13,833 bases of DNA. Source: Candidatus Gerdarchaeota archaeon. GTDB lineage: Archaea > Asgardarchaeota > Heimdallarchaeia > JABLTI01. Positions 1-6,371 of this stretch are shown here, in pieces. The notes under the pieces are model-generated. The model was not told the origin of the DNA and did no database searches. It was given only the letters and a program-made list of their open reading frames with translations. Position 1 is the first letter of the stretch. Each line of letters opens with the position of its first letter. The position numbers and the translations under genes were made by a program. The stretch spans positions 1 through 13,833 of the forward strand of contig JAEORJ010000312.1 in NCBI GenBank assembly GCA_016840945.1, given 5' to 3'.

Positions 1-36
1 GGTTGCTTTTATATTATCTGTTTCTACTTGAAGAAC

Positions 37-1434
37 CTAGAATCCAAAAGTCGTCAGAATAATTAGAATGAATAACCAAATCACCTTCACATTTCCAGGA
101 AAGAATGTATACATAAAACCTCTAAAGTAATAAGAAAGAAGAGCTGTTAAACCTGTTAGAACCAGTAAACCAAATAAAATGGTCAGCCAATTAATTGACT
201 TAAAAGATTCCTTAATTCTAAATTTCCAATTTCCTTTGTAACCAGGAACTCTATTCGTTTTATAAAGAATTGACATTATACAACCATAGCCAAAAACAGG
301 ACAGAAATATAATAGATTAAAAATAGGCGTTCCCATAGGCAATAAAACTAAAAGGAAACCAGCAACTGTACCAAAACTAAGTGCTCCTGAAAGAATGGCT
401 ATTTTAATAGCAAAATATTTTCTCGGATCAATTATATTAAAAGTTTCTATTCTGGTATCAATTATTAGATTATTTTCATTAGGATCCACTTTTATCAATT
501 TTGTTGCATAAATTAATGATAAAATTATACCAATAATTTCTAGATACGAAAAATAGACTCTGAAATCTTCAAAAGATAAATAATCAGCATTGGGTTGTAT
601 TTGACTTTCTCCTGTAATGATAGATTCTATCCAGAGTGTAGAATATTGAACGGTTCTAACACTAAACGCTTCATTAGTATGTGTTAACCATTTGAGAATA
701 ATTAAATCTCTTCTCAATCCCAAAGTCGTTTTGTATATAATATTCTCAGCAGTAGCCAAGATAGTATCATTTGTTAATTTTTGAAATAATTTTAATGCTT
801 TATCTGGTGGGCAAACGTCCTCTAAATCGCCTGTTAAAATAAAGATATTAGTATCTGGATTTGAAGGACCTAACCCCTCTTCTAAATGACCACCAAAATT
901 ATAGTCTAGATAAACAGCAGGACCTAGTAAAATACATCCATTAATTGGTGAGCTATCATATATTTGTGAAGTTAAAATAGCTCTAGCTCCAAGGGAATGA
1001 CCAACCATAAAAATTTGTGAATCATTTAAACCAGAAAGTTCTTTGAATTTTGCTTTAGCTACATTAACTTGATGTCCAAGTATAATGTCACCATTAGCTC
1101 CATCAGGCATTACTCCAGTAGAACGACAATGACCAGAAAAATCTAAACAAAAAACTTCCATACCTAATCTTTGGAATTTAGAAACAAAGAGGTTAAATGA
1201 TCTTTGATCTTCAGCCATACCATGAAAAATCATTACGCCAAATTTACTTATAGAATATTTGTCAGTAATGCTTGGATAATAAGTTGTATAGAGTTTATTG
1301 TCATAATCGTCAATTAGAATATTTGATTCTTTATTACTCATACGTATGTCAAGGCTAAGTTGGAGAGTAAAAGGGAATAAAATCAAAACTATGCTAATAA
1401 TCAATAGTACAAAATATGTTAGTTTTTGTTTCAT
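37..1434 (-). CDS. Membrane-anchored alpha/beta hydrolase with C-terminal multi-helix membrane domain
   Basis: Predicted serine hydrolase of the alpha/beta-hydrolase fold, held in the membrane; substrate unknown (lipid or ester is a guess). Numbered from the ATG at 1434 (465 residues): a hydrophobic helix at about 6-28, an HG oxyanion motif (71-72), the nucleophile elbow GHSLG with Ser147, a likely acid Asp206 in GDLEDVCPP and a likely His252 in WLTHTNEAF. About five further hydrophobic segments follow (roughly 294-311, 341-366, 369-391, 413-435, 448-465). I prefer the ATG at 1434 over the TTG two codons earlier because GGAGAG lies just upstream. It follows the seven-helix gene by about 61 bases, which contain a TATA-like ATTTATAATC, so it may be transcribed with the GTPase cluster, separately, or both. 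The last codons sit inside a hydrophobic helix and end at TAG, which is somewhat abrupt. The fold is well supported; the function is not. Confidence 0.85.
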   Translation of the reverse strand: MKQKLTYFVLLIISIVLILFPFTLQLSLDIRMSNKESNILIDDYDNKLYTTYYPSITDKYSISKFGVMIFHGMAEDQRSFNLFVSKFQRLGMEVFCLDFSGHCRSTGVMPDGANGDIILGHQVNVAKAKFKELSGLNDSQIFMVGHSLGARAILTSQIYDSSPINGCILLGPAVYLDYNFGGHLEEGLGPSNPDTNIFILTGDLEDVCPPDKALKLFQKLTNDTILATAENIIYKTTLGLRRDLIILKWLTHTNEAFSVRTVQYSTLWIESIITGESQIQPNADYLSFEDFRVYFSYLEIIGIILSLIYATKLIKVDPNENNLIIDTRIETFNIIDPRKYFAIKIAILSGALSFGTVAGFLLVLLPMGTPIFNLLYFCPVFGYGCIMSILYKTNRVPGYKGNWKFRIKESFKSINWLTILFGLLVLTGLTALLSYYFRGFMYTFFPGNVKVIWLFILIILTTFGF

Positions 1435-1440
1435 TAACAA

Positions 1441-1446
1441 CTCTCC
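1441..1446 (-). promoter_or_regulatory. Ribosome-binding site of the hydrolase gene
   Basis: GGAGAG on the minus strand lies six bases before the ATG at 1434. It decides the start in favour of that ATG over the TTG at 1440, which would lie directly against the Shine-Dalgarno sequence. Confidence 0.65.
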
Positions 1447-1480
1447 TACTAATTTACACTAGAGACTATTAATTGAATTT

Positions 1481-1490
1481 GATTATAAAT
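1481..1490 (-). promoter_or_regulatory. Possible TATA box before the hydrolase gene
   Basis: The minus strand reads ATTTATAATC here, about 48 bases before the ATG at 1434. That would leave a leader of about 20 bases. In AT-rich DNA such matches are common, so this is only a candidate internal promoter of the cluster. Confidence 0.3.
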
Positions 1491-1495
1491 AATTC

Positions 1496-2377
1496 TTAAT
1501 TCCCTTCGCTATCATCTATATAATTCTTATAATTCTCAGAATTAATAAAAGGGATTGTTACTTCTTCACCTATGGTAATTTCTGATGCTATCCAAGCTTT
1601 CCTGATTCTTTTTACATACCAGTTAGGCAGAACCCAACCTATATAGCTCAAATATAGTCCTAATAAAGTTACCAGTCCCCTTAAAACGTATAAAGGAGCA
1701 AATACAAAATCATTTGTATTTGGTATAGAGATTATTACTGATAGCAATACAGAAACAAATAGAGAGATTATACCAAATAGAATTTGCTGAAGTCCTTTCC
1801 TTTGTATTTCTGATTCAGTTTGTTTTTTGCCTAAAATTATTGATAATCGTAAAATAAGTCTTATTTCAACAAATAAAACACATGTTAAATATATAGTAAT
1901 TGTTACAAAAGTAGCTGGTACATAGTGACTAATATCCCATTGTGGTTTTGGATCAATAACGTAAAAATGATAATTCTCTACATTCGCTAGAAGCTCATAA
2001 CCCATTATGCCTATAAGTACAGCATTAACCCCTAGCATTATAAAATTTATAATTGATTTTGCCACATCATTATCTCGCAATATATGTCTGCAAGCAAAAG
2101 TATACAAAAAGTAGTAAGAAAGCACTAATAAAGCAACATAAAGAAGATAAAATATTTTATGTAAAAGAGAAAATGGATTTTGCGCTGCTAAACTCATCAT
2201 TATTGAATGAACAACATGATATAATGCTACAATCCCATAAAAAAATACCAAAAGCGCTGTGCCCATAGTTTTTCTTTTAAAGTAGTTCCATATCATTATT
2301 ATGAAGAATACAAAAGAGATAATTGCTACAAAAATACTAACAATGATCATAAACCATACAAAATCACTTATTGCCAT
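1496..2377 (-). CDS. Seven-helix integral membrane protein with predicted N-out/C-in topology
   Basis: I do not recognise the family. Numbered from the ATG at 2377 (293 residues), seven hydrophobic segments are visible at about 6-30, 38-63, 72-96, 107-131, 152-178, 196-218 and 226-250. Basic residues cluster after segment 1 (NYFKRK), after segment 3 (CRHILRD), between segments 5 and 6 (RLILRL, GKKQ, QRK) and after segment 7 (YVKRIRKAW). By the positive-inside rule this predicts an outside N-terminus and inside C-terminus. An outer loop of about 20 residues joins segments 4 and 5, and a hydrophilic tail of about 40 residues faces the cytoplasm. The reading frame extends to an ATG at 2413, but GGAGG at 2390-2394 favours 2377. 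The gene follows the Arf-like GTPase by eight bases, which suggests co-expression and perhaps interaction. It could be a receptor, transporter subunit or scaffold; no catalytic motif is seen. Confidence 0.8.
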   Translation of the reverse strand: MAISDFVWFMIIVSIFVAIISFVFFIIMIWNYFKRKTMGTALLVFFYGIVALYHVVHSIMMSLAAQNPFSLLHKIFYLLYVALLVLSYYFLYTFACRHILRDNDVAKSIINFIMLGVNAVLIGIMGYELLANVENYHFYVIDPKPQWDISHYVPATFVTITIYLTCVLFVEIRLILRLSIILGKKQTESEIQRKGLQQILFGIISLFVSVLLSVIISIPNTNDFVFAPLYVLRGLVTLLGLYLSYIGWVLPNWYVKRIRKAWIASEITIGEEVTIPFINSENYKNYIDDSEGN

Positions 2378-2385
2378 TGTTATGC

Positions 2386-2913
2386 TTATCCTCCAAAAAT
2401 ATTTACCAACCATTGAAAAGCTTCTCGTATACCTTTCTCTCGTATTATTGAGGTTTCAAAAATAGCCCACTTGTTTGTTTTATCAATATCAAACAGTTGT
2501 AAATCATTTAATATTTGTTTAGCAGTGACTCTTTCAGGTAAATCTATTTTATTTAGTAAAATCAGAATTGGAATTTCTGATTTAGTTTGATTTTTCAAGA
2601 TATCAAAGAATATCGTTTTGTTATCAGCTATTCTTTTGATATCAGATGAATCTATAACATAAATTAAGGCATCTGCTAATTTATTATACTTGAACCATTT
2701 TGTTCTGAAAGACTCATTCCCACCTAAATCATAAATATCTAATAATAAATTTGGAAAGACTATTTTTGATTGATCAATTTTTTTCGTAGGAATTGCTTTA
2801 GTAAATTCACCCAATAACAAATAATTAACTAAGGTAGTTTTTCCAGCACCATCCAAACCACATATAGTAAAAATTTTATGTTTCTTTTTATTAGATTTTA
2901 AGTTAGAGGGCAT
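2386..2913 (-). CDS. Arf/Arl-like small GTPase
   Basis: Small Ras-superfamily GTPase most like the Arf/Sar/Arl branch; in eukaryotes these recruit effectors to membranes, and Asgard archaea carry many paralogues. Numbered from the ATG at 2913 (175 residues): P-loop GLDGAGKT at 19-26 (Lys25), a PT switch-I threonine at about 43, the Walker B/switch II motif YDLGGNE with Asp62 and Asn66, NKID at 121-124 for guanine recognition, and a G5-like ETSI at about 153-156. Two oddities: the Arf switch-I PTxG motif reads PTKK, and the usual catalytic Gln after GG is Asn. There is no Gly2 for myristoylation; the N-terminus is lysine-rich (NLKSNKKKHK). An upstream TTG at 2931 is a poorer start because GGAG at 2926-2929 overlaps it and serves the ATG. 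It is the first gene of the cluster with the seven-helix protein. Family call is strong; cellular role is unknown. Confidence 0.92.
   Translation of the reverse strand: MPSNLKSNKKKHKIFTICGLDGAGKTTLVNYLLLGEFTKAIPTKKIDQSKIVFPNLLLDIYDLGGNESFRTKWFKYNKLADALIYVIDSSDIKRIADNKTIFFDILKNQTKSEIPILILLNKIDLPERVTAKQILNDLQLFDIDKTNKWAIFETSIIREKGIREAFQWLVNIFGG
2390..2394 (-). promoter_or_regulatory. Shine-Dalgarno of the seven-helix gene, embedded in the GTPase stop region
   Basis: The minus strand reads GGAGG-ATAAGCATAACA-ATG. The GGAGGA forms the final two Gly codons of the GTPase and is followed by its TAA. The 12-base spacing to the ATG at 2377 is long. The GTPase gene uses the same spacing (GGAG at 2926-2929, ATG at 2913). 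The arrangement supports translational coupling of the two genes. Confidence 0.6.
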
Positions 2914-3158
2914 ATGTATAGCTATCTCCAAATTAACTTTTAGAAGTGATAATATAATTCTTTCTTTTTTCTTTATAACATTTTCATAATCTAATCTTGA
3001 TTTATTATCTTTTTTTCTATAATTTATTAAGCCAATCTTTTCATTTATTTACAAAAGGCTATCGTTTTTATATAATTATTTTTTAATTGAGAAAAACAAT
3101 CAAGAGCTATAATTGTATTAAAATAATCAAATGATGATTTTGTTTTTGGTTATTAACA
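2914..3158. promoter_or_regulatory. Divergent promoter region between GTPase cluster and methyltransferase
   Basis: This stretch is AT-rich and holds no gene. A minus-strand TATA-like TTATAAAG at 2971-2978 would start transcription near 2946, giving a leader of about 30 bases before the GTPase ATG. On the plus strand TTTTATATAA at 3066-3075 and a weaker TATAATT near 3108 are candidates for the methyltransferase, which has no evident Shine-Dalgarno sequence before its ATG. The assignments rest on motif and spacing only. Confidence 0.45.
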
Positions 3159-3848
3159 ATGGATTCTGAGAAAAATTGGTTAGAAGTTCCAGCTCCAGAT
3201 AATTGGATGACAGGTTGGGACAATTATCATAAGAAACTCTTGGAAGCACCTGATGAAACATTCAATGATTTGATGTTTATAACTCCTCCTGTCCAAGTTA
3301 TTGGAACTAAGCTTTTTGGATTGGAAAAAGGTTTACGAGCACTTGAACTTGCTTGTGGAGATGGTAGATATACTTGTTTTTTAGCAAAATTAGGTTGTAA
3401 AGTTGAAGCTATCGATGCTTTACAAAGTGCTGTTGAAGTTACCATTAAGCGAGCAAAGATACTCGGTTTAAGTGATTCTGTAAAAGCTGAAAAGAAAAAC
3501 ATTGATGGTTGGGATTTTGAACCTGAAAGCTATGATATTATTGTTGCTACCCAATGTTTACAATATCTATTTGAGAGAGCTATTCCTCGCTTGAAAGAAA
3601 TAGCTTCAGCTATAAAACCAGGTGGTTTCTTTGCTTATTCAGGAAATATACCTCCTCATTTTGAGACTAATCCTCCAATGAAATTTATTTATGAGGAAGA
3701 ATTACGTGAAATTTTTCAAGGGTGGACCTTCCATAGCTTAGGAAAAGATGAACGATTATTACGTCCGAATGATCTTCGAGGATATATTTGGATTGTAGTT
3801 GAAAAACCAAAAATAGAAAAAGAAGAAACTTCCCCGGAAAAACCATAG
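3159..3848 (+). CDS. Class I SAM-dependent methyltransferase
   Basis: Transfers a methyl group from S-adenosylmethionine to an unknown substrate; soluble, 229 residues, a usual length for a single Rossmann methyltransferase domain. Motif I is LELACGDGR (about 62-70). The acidic motif II is AIDALQSAV with Asp86, which binds the ribose hydroxyls. Motif IV is DIIVATQCLQYL (about 126-137), and the later KPGGFF (153-158) is typical of the family. The N-terminal 50 residues are rich in Trp and acidic residues and probably cap the active site. The C-terminus ends in a charged tail (EKEETSPEKP). The general look is TehB/UbiE-like, but nothing fixes the substrate. It starts at ATG 3159 and stops only six bases from the end of the convergent amidohydrolase gene, so transcripts of the two must overlap. 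Confidence 0.9.
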   Translation: MDSEKNWLEVPAPDNWMTGWDNYHKKLLEAPDETFNDLMFITPPVQVIGTKLFGLEKGLRALELACGDGRYTCFLAKLGCKVEAIDALQSAVEVTIKRAKILGLSDSVKAEKKNIDGWDFEPESYDIIVATQCLQYLFERAIPRLKEIASAIKPGGFFAYSGNIPPHFETNPPMKFIYEEELREIFQGWTFHSLGKDERLLRPNDLRGYIWIVVEKPKIEKEETSPEKP

Positions 3849-3854
3849 GGAACT

Positions 3855-5888
3855 TTAAAATTTCTTTGTAGTTTCAATGAAACCAGCTTGAAGGCAAGAT
3901 AACAATAGCTTGATACCATCTGAAAGTTCAAGTAGCGTTTTGCTTTCAAAATCTCTTTTTTGTAAAATTCTTATTTCTTCAAATAATTCGGGATGAAATT
4001 GTAAGGTGTAATCTCGTTTGATAATCTCTAAACTTGGATTATAATAATAAATAACAAAACCAGCTATTTCTGTTAATCTGTTTTTATCATCCATACTATA
4101 ATCTGTTGAGCTAGGGATTTCTAAACCACTTGGTAATGAGATAAATTCTGAAAGACCATCAATAGTTTGTAATAACGAATAATTAGTTCGAATGAATTTT
4201 GAAAATAAACTTAAGATCCAATTTATGAACAAAATTGCTTCTTCATTAACTTCATCTCCATGCAGCATGACAATATCTAATGATTCTAATGAATAGAAAT
4301 CCTCTAGTAAACCAGTATGTAATTTAGCATTCTTTTGATATGTTTTTAGCACATCATCTGGAACAATATTCTTACTAGGTTTATACTCAATAACACGTTT
4401 TAAACCAATTTCTGGCATTTCATTTTGTTTTACCGCAAAGAATTGATCTGCTAGTTTAGACGCGACTATCTCTTGATTTCTCCTTCTAACGATAATTTTA
4501 CCATCTTTTGCTTTTATATCTGTAATAATTTTAAGGAATTGATTAGCTATTTTTTCATCTTTTATACGGATTTTTTCTGCTATATTTTGGCTATCATTAA
4601 TGATGGTTACAATATAATCTCTAAGCATTTCTGCATATCCTTGATGACCTAAGCAGAGATATAAAGCAGGATTTGATCCACTACTATTTCTGGCACTCAT
4701 TAATGATCGCAATAGATGAAGATAATTGGCTTTAGTAAAATTACCATTTGAAATATCATCAAAACTCTGACTATCATATAGAGATTGACGACCACCTTCA
4801 ATGACAACATATCTGAAAGTTCTAAAGAATTCACCAATAGTCTCGTTAGTATTGCTTAACTTCTTTATTTTTTCTAAAAGTTGTTCATAATTTAACTCAG
4901 ACATTTCTATAGCAATAATATTCCAATCAAGTAATTCACTTGTAATTGTAGCTAAATTCTCTGAAGCATCAATTAATTCACCCCATTGATTAGCACCAAT
5001 AACTGTATCTGGTTTAAGAATAATGGCCCATTTGTTACGTGCTTTGGGATCATTAAAATATTTTTGAAATATTTCTTCAAATTTCTCTAATGAATCAATA
5101 ATTATTTTTTGTTTTTCTTTTTTATTCAAAAAGCGTTCAATTTTCTGTAAAGCAACAGTAAATGGCAAATTGAAAAATGGATCCTTTAGTGGTATTTGAT
5201 AACCAATTAGTTGTTCAAATTTCATTCGACTGGAATTTGATCTAAAATCAACACCTGAAAGAAAAGCTATTTTGATTAGGATATCAAGTGGAATATTTGT
5301 TTTACTTGAAAGAACTTCTAATTCTTTTTTATGTCCTAGAATATATGCTAGTTTAATTTGACAATGGGCAATACTGAAATCACCTGCAGGGATAGCTCCT
5401 TTTTTAATAGGCTCCCAAGCATTTTGGTAAATAAAATCTTGTGTACCAAAAGGTGTATGAGAGGCAATGACTATAAACTTACCATCTGTAATAGCTTTTT
5501 CAATAGCTGGTAAAGGCGAATAACCAGATTTTATATCAGCATTAATTGTACCGCTTCCATATGCGTTCAAAATTATACCATCTGCTCGAGCAAAAATTTC
5601 AAAATATTCTTCTTCACGCATCATTGGAGAGGTTGAGACTATTTGAATATTTGAATTAAATTTATCATCACAAAAAGTAGTATAACCCGCATTATTACAT
5701 TCTTGAGCTATCCGCTTGGATATATTAATCCACGACTTCAAAATCATCTCTGAGGAATCCACTGCCATAACAGAAATTGGTTCAAATTCTTCATAGAAAT
5801 CAGTAAAACGTTCCTTAATAAAGTCAACAACTAAATTACCCTTGGGAACTAAAACACCATCTTCAGTAAATTCTGACTCAATTGTCCC
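3855..5888 (-). CDS. Downstream part of split amidohydrolase: asparaginase TGGTI/VDSSEM segment, asparaginase C-domain, class I glutamine amidotransferase domain
   Basis: Continues the frame begun at 6301 once one G is added at 5886-5890; the first in-frame ATG of its own is at 5768 (637 residues). In fused numbering (about 815 residues), TGGTIE lies at 137-142, with Thr140 matching the nucleophilic Thr of asparaginases, and VDSSEM at 181-186 matches their substrate-binding Asp-Ser segment. An asparaginase C-terminal domain follows (about 215-325), with ILNAYGSGT, a long LPAIEKAITDGK helix and GDFSIAHCQIKLAYIL. From about 423 to 803 a class I GATase domain can be read: strand KWAIILKPDT, EGGRQS in the usual GG turn, nucleophile elbow LCLGHQ (Cys550), MLHGDE (His681, as in GMP synthetase) and LQFHPE (His770, Glu772). 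The distance from Cys to His is about twice the usual, which implies an insertion. The ATG at 5768 alone would lack Thr140. Likely reactions are amide hydrolysis of Asn/Gln or related amides with ammonia release; the true substrates are unknown. Confidence 0.8.
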   Translation of the reverse strand, partial: GTIESEFTEDGVLVPKGNLVVDFIKERFTDFYEEFEPISVMAVDSSEMILKSWINISKRIAQECNNAGYTTFCDDKFNSNIQIVSTSPMMREEEYFEIFARADGIILNAYGSGTINADIKSGYSPLPAIEKAITDGKFIVIASHTPFGTQDFIYQNAWEPIKKGAIPAGDFSIAHCQIKLAYILGHKKELEVLSSKTNIPLDILIKIAFLSGVDFRSNSSRMKFEQLIGYQIPLKDPFFNLPFTVALQKIERFLNKKEKQKIIIDSLEKFEEIFQKYFNDPKARNKWAIILKPDTVIGANQWGELIDASENLATITSELLDWNIIAIEMSELNYEQLLEKIKKLSNTNETIGEFFRTFRYVVIEGGRQSLYDSQSFDDISNGNFTKANYLHLLRSLMSARNSSGSNPALYLCLGHQGYAEMLRDYIVTIINDSQNIAEKIRIKDEKIANQFLKIITDIKAKDGKIIVRRRNQEIVASKLADQFFAVKQNEMPEIGLKRVIEYKPSKNIVPDDVLKTYQKNAKLHTGLLEDFYSLESLDIVMLHGDEVNEEAILFINWILSLFSKFIRTNYSLLQTIDGLSEFISLPSGLEIPSSTDYSMDDKNRLTEIAGFVIYYYNPSLEIIKRDYTLQFHPELFEEIRILQKRDFESKTLLELSDGIKLLLSCLQAGFIETTKKF

Positions 5889-6301
5889 CCTGTGCGAACT
5901 AGATAAAGTTTATCCAATTTTCTGTTGAGAATCATTGGATAAGCACGACCATGAATAATTATTTCATCAAGAGAAATTTTAGCTAATTCTTCACCTTTAA
6001 AGGCATCAGGAGACCATTTATCAATTTTCCAAAGTGCATCTTGGAATGCTGCTTGACCATTATTAAACACAACAAATATTTCTGGTCCTGTCAATTGAGT
6101 TAGTAATTTGATTGAATTCTCAACATTAGGATAAACATCAGATGATGAATAAAGAAAGCTTAAAGGCACCTGTGAACCAGTAATCGCTACATTTGCAGGT
6201 AGATTTTTTAACATATATCTTATCGCTGACAAACCCCAAGACATAGTATCCGTACCATATGTTACAAGAAAACCTAATTTTGGTGACTGTTTGGGTTTCA
6301 T
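5849..6301 (-). CDS. Upstream part of split amidohydrolase: GTDTM half of a permuted asparaginase N-domain
   Basis: As sequenced, this frame stops after 150 residues, but only about the first 138 look genuine; the last dozen follow a frameshift. It opens almost directly on the asparaginase motif VTYGTDTM (Thr17, Asp18), which normally lies about 80-90 residues into the protein. ITGSQVP (40-46), PNVENSIKLL, EIFVVFNN and WKIDKWSPDAF (91-101) follow. Lys92 sits seven residues before the conserved DAF, as the catalytic Lys does in asparaginases. It then runs into a strand KLYLVRTGG, which is the start of the usual N-terminal TGGTI motif. A TAG 18 bases upstream in frame rules out a longer start, and GAGGA about nine bases before the ATG supports it. 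It lies 70 bases behind the TrmB-like gene and is probably co-transcribed with it. Confidence 0.8.
   Translation of the reverse strand: MKPKQSPKLGFLVTYGTDTMSWGLSAIRYMLKNLPANVAITGSQVPLSFLYSSSDVYPNVENSIKLLTQLTGPEIFVVFNNGQAAFQDALWKIDKWSPDAFKGEELAKISLDEIIIHGRAYPMILNRKLDKLYLVRTGGQLSQNLLKMVF
5886..5890 (-). other. Frameshift site in a five-G run at the asparaginase TGGT motif
   Basis: The minus strand reads ACA-GGGGG-ACAATTGAG. With five Gs the frame gives RTGGQLS and a stop 12 codons after the T of RTG. With six Gs, or a -1 slip, it gives RTGGTIESE and stays open to 3855. The restored residues exactly complete the TGGTI active-site motif, so the shift is localised to the run. Either a base was lost in sequencing or assembly, or the gene is recently broken, or a slip is made during translation. 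Confidence 0.85.
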
Positions 6302-6339
6302 AAAGAATTCCTCGAGCTAATTAAAAAATAATAGCAATA

Positions 6340-6360
6340 AGGGATTAATACAGTTTCCCT
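6340..6360. other. Short inverted repeat between TrmB-like gene and amidohydrolase
   Basis: AGGGA (6340-6344) and TCCCT (6356-6360) form a 5-bp inverted repeat in the 70-base gap. It could be an operator or a weak hairpin. With such short arms in this base composition it may be chance. Confidence 0.25.
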
Positions 6361-6371
6361 ACAGATTAACT

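Noticed and set aside
37..39. TAG at the end of the hydrolase as a possible pyrrolysine codon
   Set aside because: A single TAG with only about a dozen visible codons after it and no pylT or PYLIS-like signal in the window gives no support.
2053..2268. Plus-strand open frame inside the seven-helix gene
   Set aside because: Antisense to a clear membrane protein; composition follows from the hydrophobic codons of the other strand.
3227..3949. Minus-strand open frames of about 77-91 codons under the methyltransferase gene
   Set aside because: They lie antisense to a strongly supported methyltransferase and show no domain or start signal.
3855..6301. Annotation as GatD, the asparaginase-like subunit of archaeal Glu-tRNA(Gln) amidotransferase
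   Set aside because: GatD carries the motifs in canonical order after its own N-terminal domain and pairs with GatE. Here the order is permuted, a GATase domain is fused, and no gatE is nearby.
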